A program made the translations under genes and the position numbers. This document shows, piece by piece, positions 17,650 through 25,523 of a stretch of DNA of 64,000 bases (positions are counted from its first letter, which is position 1; every line of letters begins with the position of its first letter). The notes below the pieces were generated by a model, which was not told where the DNA came from, ran no database searches, and was given only the letters and a program-made list of their open reading frames with translations. The DNA comes from Ferrimonas aestuarii (lineage in GTDB: Bacteria; Pseudomonadota; Gammaproteobacteria; Enterobacterales; Shewanellaceae): assembly GCF_005116665.1 (NCBI RefSeq), contig NZ_SWCJ01000016.1, forward strand, positions 1-64,000, written 5' to 3'.

Positions 17650-19245
17650 CTATTTTGAGAGCGCCATCATAGCTTCCAGCACACTACCAGAGATTGCTCG
17701 TGCTTTATCTGACACCGTAGTGAAATCAGCGTCTTCACCACGCGGGTCAATATCGCCGATTTTAAAGCCTTCGGTGACCTCGAGGCCATCGGTAAGCAGC
17801 CCTCTAACCATACCCGACAGAGGTGCCACCACCTTATGGTCGCCCACTTGAGCAATCAGATCCCCTTCGGCGACGATGTCACCCAATTTTACCTTATTAA
17901 TCATGGTGCCTGCCGCCGGAGCACGCAGCACCCGCTCGTGGGTGTAACCACTGATGTTACCTGGAATACCCGTGTTTGCCGCGGTCTTACCTTGATACAA
18001 AATGCGGCCTAGATGGTGGCCTCGGTTGGTTTCAATTACCGCGTGTACATCTTCACCGGCGGTAAAACCTGGGCCTAGACCGATGGTCACCGGCGCCATG
18101 GTCTTGGTGGTTCCCAGATTTCGCTTAGCCAAAATGGCATCCACCACATACTGAGGGCGCAGGCGGCTCAAAAGTTTGGTTTCCGGATCCACCACCACCG
18201 CGATGCGATTTTGCTCTAACACATTGAATACGTCACTGCAGCTCTTAGCCAATTGAGCCGTCACCCCTTCGACCACGGTTTGGCCATCAAAAATCGCTTG
18301 AGCAAACGCGACACTGCGACGAATGGCGGTCGGCTTCTCGATGTCAGACATCACCACCTGATAACCAGAGTTATGCAGACGAAGTGCCACCCCGGTGGCC
18401 ATGTCACCAGCACCACGAACGTACACCAACTTATTGCGTTTTAAGCGGGGATCGTCCTTCATCTGCGACGCCACCGCACCCTCACCACAGTTGCGAACCA
18501 ACAGCACTTCCGCCATCACGCTGATGGCGATCTCCTCTGGGGTTTCTGCGCCAATTTTAAAACCTACAGGTGAGTGGATGAAGTTGAGTTGCTCTTCGCT
18601 GACGCCCTGTTTGCGCAAGCCATTGAACAAGGTTTGCACCTTGCGCTTACTGCCCAGCAAACCGGTGTAACGGGTGGTCATCTGCGCCACCACATCCATC
18701 GCCTGGCCATCTTGGTGATTGGTGGCAATGATGACGTAACTATGGGCATCGATGTCCAATTTGTTGATGGCATCCAGCATGGTGTCGCCGAGAACGCGCT
18801 TGGTGCCGGCAGGGAAGTGGTGCTCAGCCAAAGACTCGGCATAGGCATCGGCCACAATCACCTCGAACCCCAACCGAGCGGCATTATGAGCAATGGCACG
18901 GTTTACGTGGCCCGCACCAATCAGAAACAATCGTGGATAGATGCCATGCACAGCAATATGCACGCTCATGGCACCACCACAGTCCATGTCCATAGCATCG
19001 GGCCCACTGCGAGCCATGCGGCCACTGATCTGACGGGCTTCACCCGCCTGAATGGCCTCCAACGCTTGCTCAATGATGTGGCGCTCAATCATGCCACCAC
19101 CCACGGTTCCGTGAATGGCACCATTTTGTTCAACGATCATCTGTCCATTGTGTCGGGGGGCAGATCCCTTGGTCTCCGTAATGGTAGCTAAGGCAAAGGG
19201 TTGGTTCTGTTGCTCGAGTTCGGCGGCTTTCGCAAATAGGCTCAT
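17650..19245 (-). CDS. yqeB: YqeB, selenium-dependent molybdenum hydroxylase maturation protein
   Basis: 531 residues, similar throughout to E. coli YqeB. The N-terminal XdhC/CoxI-type part (TKGSAPRHNGQM, GTVGGGMIE, DCGGAMSV, residues about 25-100) is followed by a Rossmann segment (LFLIGAGHVNRAIA, about 112-125). A second part specific to the Se-hydroxylase system begins with VRGAGDMATGVALRL (about 280). The C-terminus has a biotinyl/lipoyl-like fold (APAAGTMINKVKLGD). The family is tied by co-occurrence to enzymes bearing a labile selenium at the molybdenum site; the chemistry is not established here. ATG 19245 aligns with the E. coli start; a GTG lies at 19251. The yqeC stop overlaps or abuts it, so they are co-translated. 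Confidence 0.92.
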   Translation of the reverse strand: MSLFAKAAELEQQNQPFALATITETKGSAPRHNGQMIVEQNGAIHGTVGGGMIERHIIEQALEAIQAGEARQISGRMARSGPDAMDMDCGGAMSVHIAVHGIYPRLFLIGAGHVNRAIAHNAARLGFEVIVADAYAESLAEHHFPAGTKRVLGDTMLDAINKLDIDAHSYVIIATNHQDGQAMDVVAQMTTRYTGLLGSKRKVQTLFNGLRKQGVSEEQLNFIHSPVGFKIGAETPEEIAISVMAEVLLVRNCGEGAVASQMKDDPRLKRNKLVYVRGAGDMATGVALRLHNSGYQVVMSDIEKPTAIRRSVAFAQAIFDGQTVVEGVTAQLAKSCSDVFNVLEQNRIAVVVDPETKLLSRLRPQYVVDAILAKRNLGTTKTMAPVTIGLGPGFTAGEDVHAVIETNRGHHLGRILYQGKTAANTGIPGNISGYTHERVLRAPAAGTMINKVKLGDIVAEGDLIAQVGDHKVVAPLSGMVRGLLTDGLEVTEGFKIGDIDPRGEDADFTTVSDKARAISGSVLEAMMALSK

Positions 19246-19247
19246 GG

Positions 19248-20036
19248 TCACATCCGATTCAATCTAGTTTTTAGTATGCGTTTGACGATGAAGTTGGCCG
19301 TCAATGTCGAGGTCAGCCAGCACTCATCAATCAAGTCTGCCCCTGCGATAACTGAATGGGCCCAAGTATCGAGATCGCCATTAATCTCATCGACTTTGTT
19401 CACCACCCAGATCTTTCTGGCCGACTTCGGAGCTGCTTTGAATCCCCCTTCGGGATGATTGAGCAACCGCTGCAGATGCGCTGTCGATAACGTTTGCCCC
19501 AATTGGGCACCGGTAATCTCCGCAAATCTTGGCCAACGGTGAACCAGTTCTGGTCCTAAGGGTGCCATCAGGGCATCGGCACCCATCAACTGAAAAACCG
19601 TATCGCTACTGAGTGGAATGCAAGGTTCATGCCCCGAAGGCGCTTTTATGGGCAAACGTTTAGCGCCATCGGCTTCAATGAGAATCAGATCAAATTTTTG
19701 TTCGAATTTGGCTTGATCAAAAATGGAAGGAGCAAACCCAGATACTTTATTGGTCTTGGCATCATAAGAGCAGGCAACAAAAGCAGATTTTCCTGGGATT
19801 GGCCTCAGTTGCTGCCACAAAGTATCTGGGTCAGAATGGATGGCAATGGCATCAAACTGATCCGGTTTGGGGTGATACATCTTGGTGGTTGTCGATACCA
19901 GCACCGACAACCCTTGTTGGCATGCTTGTTGCGCTAACCTCAGCGCCAATGAAGTTTTCCCTCCGCCCCCAGTCAGGGCGATGAGTTGGGTATCAGGAGC
20001 CCCGAAAATGTCTGCTAAATCTGAGTCCAAGCACAT
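19248..20036 (-). CDS. yqeC: YqeC, P-loop selenium/molybdenum hydroxylase accessory protein
   Basis: A P-loop protein of about 262 residues with Walker A LTGGGGKTS near residue 20 and STTTKMYHP, IEADGAKRLPIKAP and VNKVDEIN (guanine/adenine-specificity-like) further on, as in E. coli YqeC. It is believed to act with YqeB and SelD-dependent selenium chemistry in placing the labile selenium on molybdenum hydroxylases (inference from co-occurrence). Start ATG 20036 is chosen because GGAGG lies five bases upstream. An upstream GTG (20069) has no such site. The first codons overlap the 5' end of mocA on the other strand. Confidence 0.9.
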   Translation of the reverse strand: MCLDSDLADIFGAPDTQLIALTGGGGKTSLALRLAQQACQQGLSVLVSTTTKMYHPKPDQFDAIAIHSDPDTLWQQLRPIPGKSAFVACSYDAKTNKVSGFAPSIFDQAKFEQKFDLILIEADGAKRLPIKAPSGHEPCIPLSSDTVFQLMGADALMAPLGPELVHRWPRFAEITGAQLGQTLSTAHLQRLLNHPEGGFKAAPKSARKIWVVNKVDEINGDLDTWAHSVIAGADLIDECWLTSTLTANFIVKRILKTRLNRM

Positions 20037-20637
20037 GGATGCCTCCGCATCGGTAGACTGTGTTATCACCGCCGCTGGCCTGTCATCCAGAATGGGCCAA
20101 TGGAAGATGATGCTTCCCTATGGGGACCGCACCATTCTCGATACAAGCATCGAGAATGCTTTGCATTTTTGCAGCCGAGTCATTCTGGTTACCGGCCATA
20201 ATGGCGAGCAATTACAGCAACGATATCAACCCCACCCCGCCATTACTTTGATTCACAACCCAGAGTTTAAACGGGGGTTGTTTGGCTCAATTCAACGGGG
20301 TCTAGCACAGGTAGAGAGCGAGTTTTGCTTCATCGCCCATGGGGATCTTCCTCGAATTGCGCCCACCACGTACCACAGGTTGTGGCAACATCGATGCCAA
20401 CACCCAGTGATGCCCAGTTATCAAGGCGAAAAGGGCCATCCGGTGCTGCTGCCTAGCACCGCCATTCCCAGTATCTTGGCAGCCACAGCCAACCAGCAGA
20501 AATACTCAATGAAATGGCAACTTAAACAGTTGCAACCAAAGTTTGTGGAAGTAAACGATGAGGGCGTTTTATGGGATGTGGACACGCCAGAGCGTTATCA
20601 AGAATTAATTAAACACCACAACGCAAATAAGAATTAA
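20008..20637 (+). CDS. mocA: Molybdenum cofactor cytidylyltransferase MocA
   Basis: A nucleotidyltransferase of about 209 residues (E. coli MocA/YgfJ is 192). It makes the cytosine dinucleotide form of the molybdenum cofactor used by xanthine dehydrogenase-type hydroxylases. It shows the N-terminal ITAAGLSSRMGQWKMMLPYG signature, the metal-binding HGDLPR near residue 115 and VDTPERYQEL at the C-terminus. ATG 20008 has AGGAG at the right distance. ATG 20035 fits the E. coli N-terminus but lacks a site, so the extra nine residues are uncertain. It lies divergent to and overlapping yqeC. It serves XdhA/XdhD in the same island. Confidence 0.9.
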   Translation: MSAKSESKHMDASASVDCVITAAGLSSRMGQWKMMLPYGDRTILDTSIENALHFCSRVILVTGHNGEQLQQRYQPHPAITLIHNPEFKRGLFGSIQRGLAQVESEFCFIAHGDLPRIAPTTYHRLWQHRCQHPVMPSYQGEKGHPVLLPSTAIPSILAATANQQKYSMKWQLKQLQPKFVEVNDEGVLWDVDTPERYQELIKHHNANKN

Positions 20638-20661
20638 TTTCAATTAAAAATAAAATTATCG

Positions 20662-20684
20662 ACTATCAATATCATATTGATAGT
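20662..20684. promoter_or_regulatory. 23-bp palindrome, candidate YgeV enhancer of ygfK
   Basis: ACTATCAATAT and its exact complement flank one central C, giving 11-bp perfect arms. It contains the TATCA...TGATA signature of the other candidate sites and lies about 150 bp upstream of the ygfK sigma-54 promoter. A second dyad of opposite polarity (TGATA-n6-TATCA) is at 20701-20716. The 20638-20931 gap holds no gene. Confidence 0.65.
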
Positions 20685-20831
20685 GTCACTAGCGCAATTT
20701 TGATAGCTCATTATCAGTGGATTCCGCTGGGGATTTATTTATCGAAACTTCTTACTCGATAACAACAAAAACCTTATTCCCATCGAAGTTTGGCTAATTC
20801 TATGGGGCTCTGAATATTCTTTAATTTAATT

Positions 20832-20848
20832 TTGGCAAGGTAGTTGCA
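20832..20848 (+). promoter_or_regulatory. Sigma-54 promoter of ygfK operon
   Basis: TTGGCAAGGTAGTTGCA: both the -24 GG and -12 GC elements match the sigma-54 consensus with correct 10-base separation. It is the best-matching promoter of the four in the island. Confidence 0.85.
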
Positions 20849-20931
20849 AATTCCTTCTTGGACAACCTATTTGCTAGCCAGAAGTTCATCAGCGTTCAAA
20901 TCTGGCAAGCCGAATCGCCAAGGAGAATATG

Positions 20932-23900
20932 ATGAGTGACCTCATGCGTCCGTTGCCTTTTACCGAACTGTTGAACCGGATATTCGAAGAATACCAACAA
21001 AACCGGTCAATCTTCGGTATCCCAGAGGCGCAGTTCTATAAGAAACAAGATGACCGCAGTATCAGCGTCTTCGGTGAGCGCTGTGAGACCCCCTTAGGTC
21101 CTGCGGCAGGCCCTCACACCCAGCTTAGCCAAAACATCGTCACCTCATGGTTGGCGGGCGGCCGCTTCATGGAGCTGAAAACCGTCCAGAAGATGGACAC
21201 CCTCGAAATCGAAAAGCCCTGTATTGATGCGGAAGATGAATGCTTCAATACCGAATGGTCTACTGAGTACACCCTTCCTAAAGCCTTCGATGAATACGTA
21301 AAAGCGTGGATTGCTCTGTACTTGATGGAAGAGATCTTCGACCCTCGCTTCGAAGGCGAAGCCAAGTCGTTCATCTTCAACATGAGTGTGGGCTACGATC
21401 TGGCTGGCATTAAGACTGTGCCAATGCAGACCTTCATCGACAGCATGATGGACGCCAGCGAACACCCCGTATTCAAAACTCACATCGAAGAGCTGCGTGA
21501 GTACGTAAGCAACACCGCTTACCTAGAGCGCCTAGAGTTAGATGAAGATTGCATCAAGCGTCTACAGCGCCTACCTGACCTGATCCCAAGCCGCTTGGTA
21601 GAGGGCGTGACCCTGTCTACCATGCACGGTTGCCCTCCACACGAAATCGAAGCCATCTGCCGCTACATGCTGGAAGAGAAGGGCATCAACACCTTCGTGA
21701 AACTGAACCCAACTCTGCTGGGCTACCACAAAGTTCGTGAGATTCTGGACAACGCTGGCTTTGACTATATTGGCCTGAGTGAAGAGTCTTTCTCCCACGA
21801 TCTGCAACTGGCAGACGCCAAAGCGATGCTGCATCGCTTGGTGGATTTAGGCAAAGAGAAAGGTCTGGGTTTCGGCGTTAAGCTTACTAACACCCTAGGT
21901 ACCATCAACGCCAAGGGCGTACTGCCTGGCGATGAGATGTACATGTCTGGTCGAGCCCTGTTCCCACTGTCCATCAACGTGGCCAAGGTGCTGTCTGACG
22001 AGTTTAACGGTCAGCTGCCGATCTCCTACTCTGGTGGTGCGTCCAAGCTCAACATCAAAGAGATCTTCGAAACCGGCATTCGCCCAATCACCATGGCGAC
22101 GGATCTACTCAAGCCTGGTGGCTACTTACGTCTGACTGACTGCGCCCGTGAACTGGACAGCAGCGATGACTGGAACCATCAAGGCATCGATCTCGACAAG
22201 CTCACCGCGCTGGCAGAGAAATCTCTGGTGGCCAACTACACCCAGAAAGAGTGGCGTGGCCCAGAAGAGATCCGCATCAACAAACTGGTGCCTCTGACCG
22301 ATTGCTACGTGGCCCCATGTGTGACCGCGTGCCCAATCAGCCAAGACATCCCTGAATACCTGCGCCTGATGGGTCAGAAGAAGTACGGCGAAGCTCTGGA
22401 ACTTATCTACGCCCGCAACCCGTTGCCATCCATCACTGGCCACATCTGTGATCACCAGTGCCAGTTCAACTGTACCCGTCGAGACTACGAAGGTGCGGTA
22501 AACATCCGTGAGATGAAGCGCATAGCCCTCAAGAAGGGTTGGAATGAGTATGAAGCCAACTGGCGTCAGGCTATCATCCAAGAGAAACACCCAGTTGCGG
22601 TATTGGGTGCCGGTCCTGCGGGCCTATCTGCAGCCTACTTCCTAACTCGTCTTGGCCACCCAGTGACCGTATTCGAGAAAGAGAAGAACGCTGGTGGTGT
22701 GGTTAAGAACATCATCCCGCACTTCCGTATTCCAGCGGAAGCCATCGAGCACGACATCGACTTTGTCACCAAGCACGGCGTTAACTTCGAGTATGGCTGT
22801 AACCCCAACCTGACGATTGATGAGCTAAAAGCCCAAGGCTTCGAGTACATCTGTCTGGGCATTGGTGCCGATAAGGGCAACCCAATGAAGCTGGAAGGTG
22901 GCAACACCAACATCCATAAATCACTGCACTTCCTAAAAGCCTACAACGACGGCAATGCGCCAGAACTTGGCAAGCACGTTGTGGTTGTGGGTGCCGGTAA
23001 CACCGCCATGGACAGCGCCCGTGCGGCACTGAAAGTGGATGGCGTTGACAAAGTCACCATCGTGTATCGTCGTACCATCGCCGAGATGCCGGCTTACAAA
23101 GAGGAGTACGATGAAGCCGTGGAAGATGGCGTTCAGTTCATGTTCCTCAGCAACCCAGAGCGCTTCACGGCAGACGGTACTCTGACCGTTCGCGAAATGG
23201 AGCTGGGTGAAGCCGATGCTGGCGGCCGTCGTCGTCCTGTGGCTACCGACCGCACCATCGACCTGAAAGTGGATGCACTGATCACCGCCGTGGGTGAGCA
23301 GACCAACCGTGACGTCCTCACCAAGATGGGCGTGCCTATGGGTGAAGATGGCTGGCCTCAGGTGAACGAAGAGACCTGCGAAACCGGTGTTGAAAACGTG
23401 TTCCTGATGGGGGATGCCCACACCGGTCCATCCAACATCGTTGGTGCCATTGCCGGTGCTCATAAAGCTGCAGAAACCATTCTGGAGCGTGAAGAGCAGC
23501 GCTATAAGCCTCTGACTCACTACTCTGCAACCCGAGCTCAGGAAGTGTATGCCCGTAAAGGCATCATCCCAACAGAGATGGTGAATTCCGATCAAGAAGA
23601 CGCCTTCATCGAGCAGGAAGCAGGACGCTGTCTGGAATGCTCCTACATCTGCAGCAAGTGTGTGGATGTGTGCCCGAACCGCGCCAACATCTCACTGCCG
23701 GTACCTGGCTTCGACAACCCGTTCCAGACCCTGCACCTGGATGCCTACTGTAACGAGTGTGGTAACTGTGGTCGCTTCTGCCCATGGGACAGCAAGCCAT
23801 ACGAAGAGAAGGTCACCATCTTCAGCCTGGAAGAGGATTTCCATGACAGTAACAACCCTGGCTTCTTCGTTAACGGTGAGCAAGTTCTGGTTCGTCAAGG

Positions 23901-24036
23901 GGATGCCATCCATAACCTGACCATCAATGACCAAGGTCAGATTGAAGGCCAGCCTGATGACATTACCGACATGGCCAAGATCATCCAATTCGTCCATCAG
24001 AAGCACAGCTACCTGCTGGGCCCTGTAGAGCTGTAA
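20932..24036 (+). CDS. ygfK: YgfK, multidomain Fe-S/FAD oxidoreductase of purine catabolism
   Basis: 1034 residues, collinear with E. coli YgfK. The N-terminal third is a dihydroorotate-dehydrogenase-like barrel (CETPLGPAAGPHTQL, STMHGCPPHEIEAI, KLNPTLLGY). The centre is a GltD-like module: 4Fe-4S binding (APCVTACPISQDI; HICDHQCQFNC), an FAD site AVLGAGPAGLSAAYF (about residue 550) and an NAD(P) site VVVGAGNTAMDSAR (about 685). C-terminal ferredoxin clusters follow (CLECSYICSKCVDVCPN; CNECGNCGRFCPW). It has been annotated as a putative selenate reductase subunit. In anaerobic urate degradation it is more likely a pyridine-nucleotide/ferredoxin-linked reductase of a ring intermediate. Start 20932 puts AGGAG six bases away; 20929 is also ATG. 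Confidence 0.93.
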   Translation: MSDLMRPLPFTELLNRIFEEYQQNRSIFGIPEAQFYKKQDDRSISVFGERCETPLGPAAGPHTQLSQNIVTSWLAGGRFMELKTVQKMDTLEIEKPCIDAEDECFNTEWSTEYTLPKAFDEYVKAWIALYLMEEIFDPRFEGEAKSFIFNMSVGYDLAGIKTVPMQTFIDSMMDASEHPVFKTHIEELREYVSNTAYLERLELDEDCIKRLQRLPDLIPSRLVEGVTLSTMHGCPPHEIEAICRYMLEEKGINTFVKLNPTLLGYHKVREILDNAGFDYIGLSEESFSHDLQLADAKAMLHRLVDLGKEKGLGFGVKLTNTLGTINAKGVLPGDEMYMSGRALFPLSINVAKVLSDEFNGQLPISYSGGASKLNIKEIFETGIRPITMATDLLKPGGYLRLTDCARELDSSDDWNHQGIDLDKLTALAEKSLVANYTQKEWRGPEEIRINKLVPLTDCYVAPCVTACPISQDIPEYLRLMGQKKYGEALELIYARNPLPSITGHICDHQCQFNCTRRDYEGAVNIREMKRIALKKGWNEYEANWRQAIIQEKHPVAVLGAGPAGLSAAYFLTRLGHPVTVFEKEKNAGGVVKNIIPHFRIPAEAIEHDIDFVTKHGVNFEYGCNPNLTIDELKAQGFEYICLGIGADKGNPMKLEGGNTNIHKSLHFLKAYNDGNAPELGKHVVVVGAGNTAMDSARAALKVDGVDKVTIVYRRTIAEMPAYKEEYDEAVEDGVQFMFLSNPERFTADGTLTVREMELGEADAGGRRRPVATDRTIDLKVDALITAVGEQTNRDVLTKMGVPMGEDGWPQVNEETCETGVENVFLMGDAHTGPSNIVGAIAGAHKAAETILEREEQRYKPLTHYSATRAQEVYARKGIIPTEMVNSDQEDAFIEQEAGRCLECSYICSKCVDVCPNRANISLPVPGFDNPFQTLHLDAYCNECGNCGRFCPWDSKPYEEKVTIFSLEEDFHDSNNPGFFVNGEQVLVRQGDAIHNLTINDQGQIEGQPDDITDMAKIIQFVHQKHSYLLGPVEL

Positions 24037-24066
24037 CCCAGCTCTTACAAGGACTGAAATCACAGC

Positions 24067-24085
24067 GGCGAGCCTCTGGCTCGCC
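24067..24085 (+). other. Intercistronic hairpin, ygfK-ssnA
   Basis: GGCGAGCC, loop TCT, GGCTCGCC, with no U-tract, in the 74-bp ygfK-ssnA gap. It resembles the stems after ygeW and dpaL. Confidence 0.65.
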
Positions 24086-24110
24086 CTCATCAATATAAGG
24101 ATATCCGCTC

Positions 24111-25439
24111 ATGCTGATCCTAAAGAACGCCACCGCGGTTCAGTTTGAACCCGCTCAGGTCACCGAAGGCGTCGACATCGTTATCGACGGCGATAAAATT
24201 GTTGCCGTGGGCAGCAACCTCAGCAGCCAATACCCAGACGCCCAAGTCAAAGAGATGGCTGGCAAACTGGTGATGCCCGGCATCGTCTGCTCCCACAACC
24301 ACTTCTACTCCGGGCTGGCTCGCGGCATCATGGCCGACATCAAGCCTTGTCCTGACTTCATCTCCACCCTGAAAAACCTGTGGTGGCGCCTCGACCGCGC
24401 ACTGGATGAAGAGTCCCTCTACTACAGCGGCCTGATCTGCTCTCTGGAAGCGATTCGCAGCGGTTGTACCTCGGTGATCGATCACCATGCGTCACCGAAC
24501 TACATCGCCGGCTCTCTGAATACCCTGCGTAAAGGCTTCCTCAAAGCCGGTCTGCGCGGCATGACCTGTTTTGAAACCACTGACCGCAACGGCGGTTTGG
24601 CGGAACTGCAGGCGGGCGTGGAAGAGAACATCAACTTCGCTAAGCTGATCGACGCCGAGCGCGCTGCGGGCACCAGCCCTTACTTAGTGGAAGCCCACAT
24701 CGGTGCCCACGCTCCCTTTACCGTGCGTGACGAAGGCATGGCGATGATGGCCGAAGCGGTCAAAGCCACCGGACGTGGCCTGCACATTCACGCCGCCGAA
24801 GATCTGTATGACGTCAGCCACAGCCACCACATCTACGGCAAAGACATCGTCGAACGTTTAGATGGCTTTGGCCTGATCAACGACAAAACCCTGCTGGCTC
24901 ACGGGCTGTTCCTGTCAGAAAACGACATCAACATCCTTAACCAGCGCGATGCATTCCTAGTGCACAACGCTCGCTCCAACATGAACAACGGCGTGGGTTA
25001 CAACAGCCAGTTGACCAAGCTGAAGAACGTGGCTCTGGGTACCGATGGAATTGGTGCCGACATGTTCGAAGAGCTGAAGTTTGCCTTCTTCAAGCATCGT
25101 GATGACCGTGGTCCAATGTGGCCTGACAGCTTCCTGCGTCACCTCTACAACGGTAACGAACTGCTGGCCCGTAACTTCGGCGCCAAGTTCGGTCGTCTGG
25201 AAGTCGGTTACAAAGCCGATCTGACCATCTGTGATTACACCGCACCAACCCCACTGGTCGGCGACAACCTGCCGGGTCACTTCGCCTTCGCCTTGAACCA
25301 AGGCAACGTCCACTCCGTGATGGTAGAGGGCCAGATGGTACTGGAAGACCGTCAATTCCCATTTGATATCGAGCCAATCTATGCCGAAGCCCGCAAGGTA
25401 GCCAAGGGCATCTGGCAGAGGATGGATCAACTGGATTAA
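24111..25439 (+). CDS. ssnA: SsnA, amidohydrolase-superfamily deaminase/hydrolase
   Basis: A 442-residue metal-dependent hydrolase of the TrzN/AtzA/SsnA type. The metal pair is in GIVCSHNHFYSGLARG (about residue 62). A His follows in EAHIGAHAPFT (about 205), then HIHAAED (about 228), HGLFLSEND (near 267) and the catalytic Asp in LGTDGIGADM (about 305). A composite-domain tail (VGYKADLTICDY) is present. The family hydrolyses C-N bonds of amino- or ring-substituted heterocycles. Within this pathway it is probably an aminohydrolase for a purine-derived intermediate. It is translated from an AAGGAT site and co-transcribed with ygfK. A terminator follows, separating it partly from xdhA. Confidence 0.9.
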   Translation: MLILKNATAVQFEPAQVTEGVDIVIDGDKIVAVGSNLSSQYPDAQVKEMAGKLVMPGIVCSHNHFYSGLARGIMADIKPCPDFISTLKNLWWRLDRALDEESLYYSGLICSLEAIRSGCTSVIDHHASPNYIAGSLNTLRKGFLKAGLRGMTCFETTDRNGGLAELQAGVEENINFAKLIDAERAAGTSPYLVEAHIGAHAPFTVRDEGMAMMAEAVKATGRGLHIHAAEDLYDVSHSHHIYGKDIVERLDGFGLINDKTLLAHGLFLSENDINILNQRDAFLVHNARSNMNNGVGYNSQLTKLKNVALGTDGIGADMFEELKFAFFKHRDDRGPMWPDSFLRHLYNGNELLARNFGAKFGRLEVGYKADLTICDYTAPTPLVGDNLPGHFAFALNQGNVHSVMVEGQMVLEDRQFPFDIEPIYAEARKVAKGIWQRMDQLD

Positions 25440-25452
25440 CAGATCGAAAAGC

Positions 25453-25488
25453 AAAATGGCTACGTCCTGGGGGAGGTAGCCATTTTTT
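25453..25488 (+). terminator. Intra-operon terminator, ssnA-xdhA
   Basis: AAAATGGCTAC, 12-base loop, GTAGCCATTTT with six T. The gap to xdhA is only 84 bp and I see no promoter there, so this is likely a partial terminator lowering xdhACB expression relative to ygfK-ssnA. Confidence 0.85.
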
Positions 25489-25523
25489 CTAATGCACTGC
25501 TCTCATTAAGGAAAGGCATTGTT

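Noticed and set aside
22933..23595. Long minus-strand open frame of 220 codons
   Set aside because: Antisense shadow of ygfK; low-complexity His/Gly-rich product is typical of reverse frames.
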